This document shows, piece after piece, positions 13,371-25,300 of a DNA stretch of 64,000 nucleotides. Origin of the DNA: Cynocephalus volans. Taxonomy: Eukaryota; Chordata; Mammalia; Dermoptera; Cynocephalidae. The notes under the pieces are model-generated. The model was not told where the DNA came from and searched no databases. It was given only the letters and a program-made list of their open reading frames with translations. A program made the translations under genes and the position numbers. Position 1 is the first letter of the stretch. Each line of letters opens with the position of its first letter. The stretch spans positions 49,525,427 to 49,589,426 of the forward strand of contig NC_084472.1 of NCBI RefSeq assembly GCF_027409185.1, written 5' to 3'.

Positions 13371-16300
13371 TGACTAGGATTTTGGCCGCAGTGGTAGGTG
13401 AAAGAGGGTCTAGAGATAGGCAGACAGGGAACCTGAGCAACCGGGCAAAGAAAACACCTAGGGATGGAAGACCCCCTCTAGACAAAGACCAATGCGCGTA
13501 CTGTAAAGAGAAGGGTCACTGGGCAAGAGAATGTCCCCGGAAAAAGAATATCAGAGAAGCCAAGGTTCTATCCCTAGATGACTAGGGGAGTCGGGGTTCG
13601 GACCCCCTCCCCGAACCTAGGGTAACACTGACTGTGGAGGGGACCCCCATCGAGTTTCTGGTCGATACCGGGGCTGAACATTCGATACTGACCCAACCCA
13701 TGGGGAAGGTAGGGTCCAGGCGGACAGTCGTAGTAGGAGCGACCGGCAGCAAAGTCTACCCCTGGACCACACAGAGACTTTTAAGGGTCGGACATAAGCA
13801 AGTGACCCATTCCTTTTTGGTCATACCTGAGTGCCCTACTCCTCTGTTGGGCCGGGACATCCTGACCAAACTAAAAGCTCAAATCCAGTTTTCTACAGAG
13901 GGCCCACAAGTAACATGGGGAGATCACTCTACCATGTGCCTGGTCCTAAACCTAGAAGAAGAATACCGGCTACATGAAAAGCCAGTTCCCTCCTCTATCG
14001 ACCCGTCCTGGCTCCAGCTTTTTCCCACTGTATGGGCAGAAAGGGCAGGCATGGGGCTAGCCAATCAAGTCCCACCAGTGGTAGTAGAGCTGAAATCGGG
14101 TGCCTCACCGGTGGCCGTCCGACAGTATCCAATGACTAAAGAAGCCCGGGAAGGCATCAGACCCCACATCCAAAGGTTCTTAGACCTAGGGGTCTTAGTG
14201 CCCTGCCAGTCGCCCTGGAACACCCCTCTGCTACCAGTAAAAAAGCCAGGGACTGGCCACACAACTGGGGATAAATTGGAAGTTACATTGTGCGTATAGG
14301 CCCCAGAGCTCAGGTCAAGTAGAGAGAATGAATAGAACCATCAAAGAGACCTTAACTAAATTGGCCTTAGAGACCGGTGGAAAAGACTGGGTGGCCCTCC
14401 TTCCCTTAGCGCTGTTCAGAGCCAGGAATACCCCTGGCCAGTACGGTCTAACTCCCTATGAAATCCTCTACGGGGGACCCCCCCCATACTTGAGTTGGGA
14501 GAAACACTGGGTCCCGATGATAATTTTCTCCCTGTCTTATTTACCCATTTAAAGGCTCTAGAAGTTGTGAAGACCCAGATTTGGGACCAGATCAAAGAGG
14601 CATATCAGCCCGGTACCATAGCTGTCCCCCACCCGTTCCAGGTCGGAGACCGAGTGCTGGTCAGACGCCATCGACCCAGCAACCTTGAGCCTCGGTGGAA
14701 AGGCCCGTATCTGGTATTGCTGACCACCCCGACCGCAGTAAAAGTTGATGGCATCGCTGCCTGGGTCCATGCTTCCCATCTCAAGCCTGCACCACCCCCG
14801 GCACCAAACGAGACCTGGGAGCTGGAAAGGACTGATCATCCTCTTAAGCTGCGTATTCGGCGGCGGAAAAATGAGTCCACCGGGTAAGAACCCTCACCGG
14901 CCTGTGACCCTCACCTGGAAGGTACTGTCCCAAACTGGAGACGTTGTCTGGGTCAAACAGGCTGCCCAGCCTCCTTGGACTTGGTGGCCCGATCTTAAAC
15001 CTGATGTATGTGCCCTGGCGGCGGGTATTGAAACCTGGGATATCCCGGGATCCAGTGTATCGGCCTCCAAGGCCCAGATCAGACCCCCTGACTCAGACTA
15101 TACAAAAGCTTATAATCAGATCACCTGGGGGGTCCCAGGGTGCAGCTATCCCCGAGCTAGAAACAGGCTTGCCGCTTCCCCCTTCTACGTGTGCCCCCGG
15201 GATGGCCGGACCCTTTCAGAAGCTAGAAGGTGCGGAGGGCTGGAATCCCTATATTGCAAAGAATGGGGTTGTGAAACCACGGGGACAGTCTACTGGGGAC
15301 CTAGTTCCTCATGGGACCTCATAACTGTAGAACGTAACGGTAGCAGTAAAAGCTGTGACAACTCCGGCTGGTGTAACCCCCTTAAAATAAAATTCACAGA
15401 GAAAGGAAAAAATTCCAGAGATTGGGCACAAGGAAGAACCTGGGGACTAAGGTTCTATTTGACGGGAAACGATCCAGGTGTACTGTTCACCATTCGCCTA
15501 GATATCACCAATATGCCAACTGTGGCAGTGGGCCCCGACCCCGTCCTTGCAGAACAGGGACCTCCTAGCAACAAGCTGTTCCCAATGACTAGCAGGCAAC
15601 CCCCCGCGGCACAAAGGAGCACTGCTACACAGAGCCTCCTATCACCAGGCACTCTACCCCCCACCACGGGTGACAGGCTCTTTGGTCTTGTACAGGGGGC
15701 CTTCCTAGCTCTAAATGCCACCAACCCGAACGCCACAGAGCATTGCTGGCTCTGTCTGGCCATAAGCCCCCCCTACTATGAAGGAATAGCCTTTTTGGGA
15801 GAGGCCAATTATACCAGCGCCGAGAGTTGCCGTTGGGGGACCCAGGGAAAGCTTACTCTCACAGAGGTCACAGGACAAGGGTTATGTATAGGAACAATAC
15901 CTTCTACCCATCAACATCTTTGCAACCAGACCCTATCCATCAATTCCTCCGGGGACCATCAGTACCTTCTCCCCTCCAACCATAGCTGGTGGGCTTGCAG
16001 CACCGGTCTCACCCCTTGCGTTTCCCTCTCAGTTTTTAATCAGTCTAAGGATTTCTGTGTCCAGGTTCAGCTGATTCCTCGCATCTATTACCATCCTGAA
16101 GAAACTTTGTTGCAGGCCTATGACAACCCTCATCCCAGGTTTAAGAGAGAACCTCTCACACTTACCCTAGCTGTCCTACTGGGAATTGTGGCAGGTATAG
16201 GTACCGGCTCGGCTGCTCTGATTAAAGGACCTATAGACCTCCAGCGGGGCCTAACCGAGCTCCAGACTGCCATGGACACTGACCTCCGGGCCCTCCAGGA

Positions 16301-19300
16301 TTCAGTCAGCAAGTTAGAGGACTCATTGACTTCTCTATCTGAGGTAGTACTCCAAAATAGGCGAGGCCTTGACTTACTGTTTTTAAGAGAGGGAGGCCTC
16401 TGCGCGGCCCTCAGAGAGGAGTGCTGTTTTTATGTAGACCATTCAGGTGTGATACGAGACACCATGGCCAAACTCAAACAAAGACTAGATAAAAGACAGT
16501 TAGAGCGCCAAAAAGATCAAAACTGGTTTGAAGGTTGGTTCAATAGCTCCCCTTGGTTCACTACCCTACTATCAACCATCGCCGGGCCCCTAGTACTCCT
16601 TCTTCTGTTGCTCATTCTGGGGCCCTGTGTCATCAACAGGTTAGTCCAATTCATCAATGATAGAATAAGTACAATTAAAGTCCTGGTTCTTAGACAAAAA
16701 TATCAGACTATAGATAATGAAAATAACTTTTAACTCCGCTCTAAGATTAGAGCGATCCACAAGAGAAATGGGGGAATGAAGGAAGTGCTTTTTACAAGGG
16801 TATAGGGAAAGTACAGCCAAGAGGGCAGGTCTGAGATATCTGCAGTTATGCACCTGGGCCCCAGCCCGGAGCCAAGGGCGGATAGTTCCCAGAAATAGAC
16901 AAGTCAGTTAAAGTTTCAAGAGTGCCCCTCAGCTGTTTCAAGGACTCCCACTTGACCGAAGTTCACCCCTGGCTTGATTTAAACTAACCAATTAAACTTG
17001 CTTCTCGCTTCTGTACCCGCGCTTATTTGAACTGACCAATTAAACTTGCTTCTCGCTTCTGTACCCGCGCTTTTTGCTATAAAAAGGACCCAGGAGCTCT
17101 ACTCGGCGCGCCAGTCTTTCGAAAGACTGAGTCGCCCGGGTACCTGTGTGTTCAATAAACCTCTTGTTTTTGCATCCGAAGCCGTGGTCTCGCTGTTCCT
17201 TGGGAGGGTCTCCCTGAACTGACTGACTACCCACTGCGGGAGTCTTTCATTTGGGGGCTCGTCCGGGATTTGAACCGCACTTGGTAAATAGTAGCTCTTA
17301 CTGTCTTTGTTTATTTTCTTATTGTTAGAGCTTTATGAAATTCAGTTTTCATTACAGATGAGTGGATTAGCTCTTGAGAACTACCACAGCATGCTCATTT
17401 GAGTTGTATTTCTTAATTTTTCTCCTTACATTCTAATAATCATATCCATCCTTCTTTTCCCTCCCCTTTTAAACATTGAGGCATAACTTTTTTCAATAAA
17501 GTCATAATTTCAAGCCAAGATTTATTTTTAATGGACATACATTTAGAAACATACTTTCGGATAATTGATAGGTAACTCTAAGTAGTAGTTGTAATATTTT
17601 TAGAATAAAGGGAAAATAAAAATAATGTTCTTTTGAAAATTATTTGCTAGAATTCTTTAGAAATGCAGAAAATATTTTTTTATATTCATAATCACATTGT
17701 AAATAGCATTTAATTTTATAATTATATAACATTTTCAATATTTTGTTATATTTGGTGTTTTAAATAATAGGTTTCAGAAGGTGATTTCTCTGAATTACAG
17801 TTGAAGGAAAGTATGATTCCTATTACTAGGTCACTTCAAAAGTAAGTATTCTTTACTAACATAGATGATACAAATCTATTTAGTCATTAGACTGAGATCA
17901 GAAAGTTACAGGGTAGAGTTAAGTAGTTCCAAGAGTAGATATGCTAAGCATATTTAAACTTGGGGAGTACACTGTTTAATCTTTAAGAAAAACATTGTAT
18001 TGTTTTCTCTTACACCTGTGCTATTTCCTGTTTTAAATTTTCTAAGGAGCTAATGAAATACCCTTAGATATCTAAAATATAATGGATGTGAATGGCTCAG
18101 AGATTCTCTTTTCATTTCTGAGAAACAGCAACAATTTGAGATAGTCAATATTGATGTGCATATTCTGTAACAATTTGTTATGAAATGTGTTTTTATATAT
18201 TCCCTCTGGGATAAATATAATAATCATAAATGCATCATTATGTAACACAGCTCCACAAAAACCTAAAGTAGTTAAAATGTCCTGTGTATAATGATAGGTC
18301 TAATTTTCTTATTTACATTGTCTTCAGTAAAAAAAGTGGAGAATTCAAGTCTTTCCTATAGTTGTGATATTGGCAGAAGAGGACTATTTATTTATGGTTA
18401 TGGTTGTGTGAATACGAAGTGTTCCAGAAGATTGGAATACTGAGCTTAGGAAATACTAAGATAAAAATTTTTACTCTAGTAACACTATTTTACTTAACTA
18501 GAAGTGAGCTAAATAAATATTCTCTACCTTTTGTACTTTCAGAATTTGCTTAGGATTCTGTTATCTAATGAAGTGGTGGAAAAGTAAAACACTAGACGTA
18601 TAAACTTATGACTATCATAAATATATATACATATATATAGTTTTCATAGTTGAAAATATGTGATGTATGATGTTTTTTTTTTTTCTCTACTTAATTTATA
18701 ATCTTTAGGGTAGAAAAAAATGCCTCTTTGTAGCTTGCCATAGTATGTGGGTATAGTGTTCATACCTATAAGAATTCAATGAATAATGATAATTTTTAAC
18801 TAATATTTATTGAATATACCAAGTATCAGTATTCTAAGTGCTATTGAATATAATTCATGTAATCTTCGTAACCCTATGAGATAAGTGCTATTATTATCTT
18901 CATAATAAATAACAGGGAATAGGCAAAAAGTAGTAAAGTAACTTTCTCAGTGTTACACTGCTAGTAAGAGGTAGCAGCAGGACTCAAACTAGGCAATCTG
19001 GTTTGAAAGCCAGTGTTTCTAACACTCTTCTCATTAATGACAATGCTGAATTGCTCATTGAGACTACGTGCAGGGCTTCAGTTGATCATCTAGGATAAAG
19101 ACCTCATTATGCTTTAAAATTTAAGGTGGATGACCTCACCACCAGCTTCCTATTGCTCTTAAATGCATTGGTATTAAACTTGTGTTGCAGACCTAAATGT
19201 GTTTTCTGAGTTAAAGTACATACCCTAGAAGATTTTTTTCTTGAAAATGAATATTGGGCTACAACTAATTAAATCACCACAAAAATTGATATTGATCCAT

Positions 19301-22300
19301 AGGTGCTTTTATCATTTGCTAGAATTTTTAAAAATAATAGTAATTTTATTTCTACCATAAACAATAAGTGGTCTTGCCTACATGTTGAATTTCATTTTTA
19401 GGGAGAGCAATATTCATGTTTTGTTAGATGGCTTTTAGTTGTTCATTCTGTTGGATTAGCTGGACCAATCTTAATTAGTCTTTTACTTTACATTTCAACA
19501 GTATTATCAGCAAGGCATTTGTACATTTGTAAAGTAAGTTTAGACTTACAAAAGCATATTAGTACATTTTTTTCCATTTTTTTCAGTCTGTAGATTAACC
19601 TTTTTAAGGACAGTTGAAAACTTATTCAGTCTGAATTCTTTATAGGCTGCAAAATGTTCTGGATAGGTATATTGCCATCTTTTCATATTTTAAAATAAAT
19701 AGAATAGCTTCTTCAAAAGTTACATGTTGTACTTTGCTTTAATGACCTTTTCTAAGGAGAAAACACTGTTACGTTGGTACTGGAGGAGTCTGGGGAGGTT
19801 GGATGCTGGACCTCAACCCTGTCTTCTACCAGGTTCTTTTTTTTACTTTTTTTTTTAAATTACTTTTTAATTTTATTAATTTTACTTTTTTACATTCTAG
19901 GATGTTGTTGCGGAGCAATTGGGAGGGAGGGAGAGGGGAAAGGGGAAGGAAATGTGATGGAAGAAGGAGGAAGGAGGAGGGGCGGGATTGAGGCCTGCGG
20001 CACCCCCCTCATTCCCACAGGGGAGACCAGGGAGCTTCCAGCAGTGGCTTGGTCATTGCTGGGCTGGGTGCAGATGTCAGGGGGGTGTGGCAAAAGCCCT
20101 CATCTCCCACCACCCCAGCTCGAGAACCCAGGGCCCTGCTTGATGTGGCTTGGTGGTTGTCACTGGGCTGGTTGCACATGTTGGGGTGGTGCAGCCGAGG
20201 CTCTTGGCCTCCCATCGTCCCATCTCGGGAGAGCCCGGGGTGCTTCCTGTGGTGGCTCGGTGGTCATCGTTGGGCTGGCTGTGCGTGTCGGGGGGGGCAT
20301 GGCCATGGCCCTCGGCCCCACCCACCGCCAAGCTCAGGAGAGCCTGGGTGCTTCCTGCCTTGGCTTGGTGGTTGCTGCTGGGCTGGCTGCACATGCTGGG
20401 GGGCATAGCTGAGGTTTTTGGCCCCCCACTGCCCCAGCTTGGGGGAGCCTGGGGTGCTTCCTGTGGTGGCTTGGTGGTCGCCACTGGGCTGGTTGTGGGT
20501 GTTGGGGGTGTGTGGCTGAGGCCCTCAGTCCCCCACTGCCCTGGTTCAGGAGGGCCCAGGGTGCTTCCTGCAGTGGCTCAGTGGTTTTGGGGGGGCATGG
20601 CCGAGGTCCTCAGCCCCTCACCTCCCTGGCTCAGGAGAGCCTGGGGCACTTCCTGTGGTGGCTCAGTGGTTATTGCTGGGCTGGCTGCACGTCGGGGGGC
20701 CATGGCCGAGGCCCTCAGTCCCCCACCGCCCTGGTTTGAGAGAGCCCTGGGGCGCTTCCTGCAGCAGTTTGGTGGTCATCGCTGGGCTGGCTGCGGGTGT
20801 GCATGCATACCACCAGAGGCTGATCTTGAAAGACAGCATCATCTGGGCTCACTTGCTTTTGGGCTTTCTGTTGGGTTCACCCAGTGGGAGGTACCACAGG
20901 AGATCTAAGTGCTCGACTCAGCTCAGTGCCTGGTGCACACCAGGCCCCAGGTGAATGCTAGTTCCAGCCCTCTCGTGAATAAGCATCTCTTTCTTGTTCT
21001 TCAAAAGGAATTTCTCCAGGGTTGGCAGTGGGTGCTCACTGCCAGTCACCAGGGCCTCTGTGTTCCCGCACCTTGACCTTAATGCTGCAGACCCTGTTTC
21101 CAGGGACCAAGTTCTCTGAAGGTCCTGCGGGTCACTCTCCTGGCCTTCTGTGCACCTCTCCGAGTTCTCACCCTGCATAGTCATAGCTTCTGCAGTAACT
21201 CTAAGAGATCTCTAAGTCTACCCCTGAGAAGCACCGGTTGCCATTCCTCCAACTCCATTGGTGGCGAGTCCCTTTATTACTCCAGAAGCAACATGCCCCA
21301 TACTTCCAAGCTTGAGTGAATGTCCTCATATCCAGCAATGACCAAATATTTAGGGCACACTTGAGTGTCAGGCCCACACCACCCCTGCTTCCTTTCCTTT
21401 CACCTTTACTAGGCCCCACTACGTGCCAGATCTAAGTAAAGAGGCTCCTGAGGTTCTGGCTGTCTGCTGGGGCGGGACAGCCTCATAGGCAGATCATGTC
21501 TGCCTGGTGGGTGGCCTTGATCCCTACCAAAGGCCCTCTACCCCAGAGGCTCATCAGAGGACAAGAGGCCTAGGTTGTAGGGAGTAGCTGCCAGGCTGAT
21601 TGTGTTGGGTGTCGGGCGGGACTTGTGGGGCTCTAACAGGTTCTTGACTCCGCCACAGGAAAGAATTCAAGAGCAGAGTTGGAGTAGAAAGCAAAAACAG
21701 GTTTAATGCAAAGAGAAAGAAATACAGACTTCACAAAGTGCAGGCTGGCTTGAGAGTGAGCAGCAGCCCTGCCTTCTTTCTGGATTCTACCTTTATAGTT
21801 GGCTGTTCTGTACATATTCATGCTATCTAGTGAATGTTTAATTAAGGGAGTGGTTCCCAGTTATGTAACTGGTTATGTAACCTAGCTTTATGCATGCTCT
21901 TTTGGTCTCTCTGGAGCATGCTCATTGGTCAAATTCCAACATATACACTGAAAATTATTTAAAATATATTTGGTGTTCTCTAGTGCCTCCAGTGGAAGTT
22001 CATTCAAGGATAAACTCTTTTCTACTGAGTATGCTCGGCCACTGGAATTATGTAAGTCTGCCTCTTGTGGTCTCAATCTCCCAGTGTTGGTGCCAAAAAT
22101 AGATGCAACAAGCAACAGTAACTCAGGACTTAGAGGAGGGGCTTGAGTCCTAAGGGAGTGGTTTGAGACCCAGGAGAGTGGCCTAAAATACTAACCCAGG
22201 GAAATTGAGCACCTCCTATCTCAATGTCTTCCGATTCCTCAAATAACAGTTTTTTTTTTTTTTTTTAGCGATTTGGATGGCTAGCTAGTTTTAAGATATC

Positions 22301-25300
22301 TTTCATTAACTAGGGAACTGTAAGCTCTTAGTTTGGGTTCTGTTTACTCCCTGAGACACTCAGTTCTCTTATGTTCTCCTGTTAGAAATGTCTGCTCCCT
22401 AGGAAGACTCATTGGAACTGAAGTATAAATGGTTGACAGCAGCTTAAAATATTATTTTTTCCAGAAGGATTTCTCTTTGGTCGGAATCTAAATTGTAATA
22501 GTTTTGTATCCCTATAATACTTAGCTTTTTCTTATACATTCATATATTAGGAATTCAGTGAAAATGTATTAAATGAAACTTCCGTAAGACATTTGTCATC
22601 TTTAAGCAAATGAAAGAATTGTAGTTTTTGAGCAAGGGGCTTTCCTAAATTGTTTATTATGTCATGTAGACAACCAGCTACTCTGCACAGGCAGGAGGTA
22701 AAGAATGAGCAGTAAGCATTGCTCGTATATTCTAAAGGTGAGCAATAGCAGAGTGCTGCAAAGTCATCAGTCATTCAGAAGTAATTTGTATTTGACTTTG
22801 GAATTTGTTGTTTTATATATAATTTGGAAATGAATGTATAAGGTTTTGTAATTCTCATTACTACGGGCCATGCTTTGAAGACCAAACTTAATGATAGCCA
22901 GAAAGTTGTCCAGTTTCCTACTTCACTTTTCCTGTTAGATTTTCTGTTCTTCATTCCATACTAGAGATAGACAGAATTGCCTCTCAGACTTGCAAAACAT
23001 GATCTTAAAGGAAAGGTATTTTTTTATTCTAATGTACTCAATACTTTGCTTAGATTTAGGGAATGGTGGGCAGTTCTGAAAAGCCTTTCATTCAGTTCTT
23101 GCTGAAGATAGGCCAGCAGAAAGTATTTAAGAGAAAGTTAGTGGTTAATACTAATAGGAGACCAAAGGCAAGATATCTGTAAGTAAATGAAAATATAGAT
23201 AAACTGCCTCCATGTAATTATTCTGTTACTGAGTTTCTGTAGATTGATTTGTATTTACTTAATGCTCATTGGTTGATACATTATTATAAGAAGTGAGTTT
23301 CTTTTACTTCAGTTTTTAAGGTGGATGACTACTCAGTGTTGTAACCATCACCCTTAAATTGCTGTTTACTCCATTAGCCTACTTTTTTTTTTTTTACTTT
23401 TTTTACTTTTTTAGAGAAGAAAATAAAAAATAATTTCCTTCCATCATTTTATTCTACGCTACTTCTTACACATGCCTGTGAAATAGCAATCACTTTCTGA
23501 TCTCCGCTTCTTTAAGTAGATTGAGTTGTCTTAGTCTCAGCAGGCAGATAGAGGCCAAGTAAAGGAAGGAACCAGCAGCTGACTGTGTAGCCAGGGTAGG
23601 GGGACTAAAAACTTCACATTTCTGCTTAGCTTTTCTATTCCTTCTCACCATAACACGTACCTCTCCTCACCTTTTCTCCTGTTCTCTCCCCTCCCTTCTC
23701 CTGGCCATTGTTTTGTAGAGGCATAAAATAACCTACACAGGCATAGAAAGGAAATCAATTATACTGAATTATAGCTATGATATTAAAACAAATTTTTGAT
23801 ATGGTAATATGTGTTTATTAACACATTTAAAATAGGACAATACATTTAAAATACAGGTAAGTTAAAATTCATTTTGTAAAAACTTAGTATGGAGGGAAGC
23901 TTTTTGTATAGCTTGAATAAAAACACTAACCCATGGAGTTTTCTTTTACTTACCTCCTTCTACATGTTGGTCAAAAGTTAGAGAAATGGACTCTTGGAAA
24001 GCATTGACCTCTGGGTCACTAGTGAGACCTCATTATTTGGTGGATGAACAGCTGGGTGTACAGTTGTCTAATAGTTGTCCAGTTCTATCACATGGACTTT
24101 TGTAGACAGATTTAGATAACATATGTTCCAGCAGTGGGTTTAATAACGCTTGTAATATTATAACTGCTAGTCACTATTGTAATTTCGAAGTAGTGATGAA
24201 TATATAAAAGATATTTTGAGATACGTGCAGTGACTACAATGTGGTGTATAAATATCTGTGAATTCTATGGGGTACAAGGTCACAGGTATTGGTCTGTTGC
24301 TTGTATTCATAATGGAAGGAAATGCTCACTTACAGATAGCATTTGGTGAAAATAAAGATGACCCCCCTCTCCCCCATCTAATTTCACAGACCTTCTAAAT
24401 CCAAGGGATCTGTGGCTCTCAGGTTTACAACCCCTTCTCTTGGGGTTGTAACAAATAAGGTAGGACTCTGTTCACTTGCCTTTTTCCTTCCCTTGAATCA
24501 CAGATAAATGACAAGCCTGAAAAAAAAGGGAAATAAGTCCCAAGTATATTTATAAGTTATCTTTTTTCTCATTAATGTGTGCCTTTAGGAGGAAAATAAT
24601 TCTTCAGGTAGAGAGAGTTTATTATAGGATGTAGAAATGATGGAGTCTTTAAAAAATTTTAGTTATTTTATCTCTAATTGCTTAGTAACCTTGGGTGAGT
24701 TATTGTCATTTAGTTAATGAAGGTGGGAATCTCAATAATTAACTAAAGTTGCCAAAAAAGGTGAAAGAATCCTGAGTCTTCTCTCATTACGGTTGGGTAA
24801 AAGTGTCCAAGAAATGCAGAGTACAGGGAAATAGATAGAATTTCCTCCCATCTCCTTGTCTTGGTAAAAAGGAAGATGTATTTTATTTAACGTACATTTA
24901 TTGAGCCTCTACTATATGTTAGAGACTGTAGAATAGGGTGTTCTGGTCACTATCTCTCAGCTCACCATAGAAATGGAAATTACTAACATTAGAGATTACT
25001 GTGCATCCTGATTGTTGTCTCTCTGTTTTTCTTAGTATCTTTCTCATTTATCAAAGAATGTGACTGATTAACATTTTCTGAGAGGTCTTTAAGGAGCTGA
25101 AAGATAGAGGAGAGAAAAACTGAAAGAATATTTTTAGAGGAAGCCTGGAAAGTTAGGGGCCTCTGTCTTCCTGGTTTGTTTGAGGAATGATTGAATTTTC
25201 TCCACTGAAACTTGATTTATAATCTTGGCTTTATTTTAGAGAAAAATTCAGGATATTGGAATAATTCCACATTATTCAGCCTTATTGTAGAAGTTATTGG

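Larger units (their letters stand above)
11038..17276 (+). mobile_element. Endogenous gammaretrovirus provirus, GALV/KoRV-like, pol-deleted, with a tRNA-Pro copy at its right end
   Basis: A 6.2-kb provirus in the intron of C18orf54, same strand as the gene. Order: 5' LTR, tRNA-Pro primer-binding site, splice donor, leader repeats, gag, pro, start of reverse transcriptase, deletion, integrase C-terminus, env, polypurine tract, 3' LTR. The host bases gcac flank it. Full gammaretroviruses are about 8.4-8.6 kb, so roughly 2.3 kb is missing, almost all from pol. LTR wording (CCAAT repeats, 'tgtacccgcgctt') and Env features point to the GALV/KoRV group, from memory. The LTRs are identical by eye, so the insertion is evolutionarily recent. 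Breaks: the A39 tract in gag, the pol deletion and a frameshift in the integrase tail. As it stands it cannot replicate on its own. The right end is abnormal (see 17,250-17,276). Confidence 0.93.
19840..22250 (-). mobile_element. GC-rich composite element: LTR-like part, unique part, tandem repeats, A-rich end
   Basis: Read on the minus strand. An LTR-like segment (about 22,200 to 21,610) has a TATAAAG box (near 21,795), the polyadenylation-like 'gcattaaacctg' (near 21,705) and an end resembling U5. About 800 bp of GC-rich unique sequence follows (21,610-20,815), then eight ~106-bp tandem units (20,815-20,031), then a purine-rich part and an A-rich end (19,890-19,840, seen as T-rich on plus). 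Base composition contrasts sharply with the surrounding intron. The order recalls composite retroposons of the SVA kind but is not SVA. Boundaries are approximate; no target duplication was found. Confidence 0.5.

Noticed and set aside
17252..17276. Duplicated primer-binding site as evidence of a second provirus or tandem LTR array
   Set aside because: The bases continue as tRNA sequence ('ttgaacc') and not as viral leader ('cggagac'), then host DNA follows. It is a primer copy, not the start of another provirus.
20150..20908. A 252-codon open frame (and others on both strands) in the GC-rich region
   Set aside because: It lies wholly in the ~106-bp tandem repeats; a stop-poor GC-rich unit gives open frames in several phases. 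No domain or start context supports a gene.
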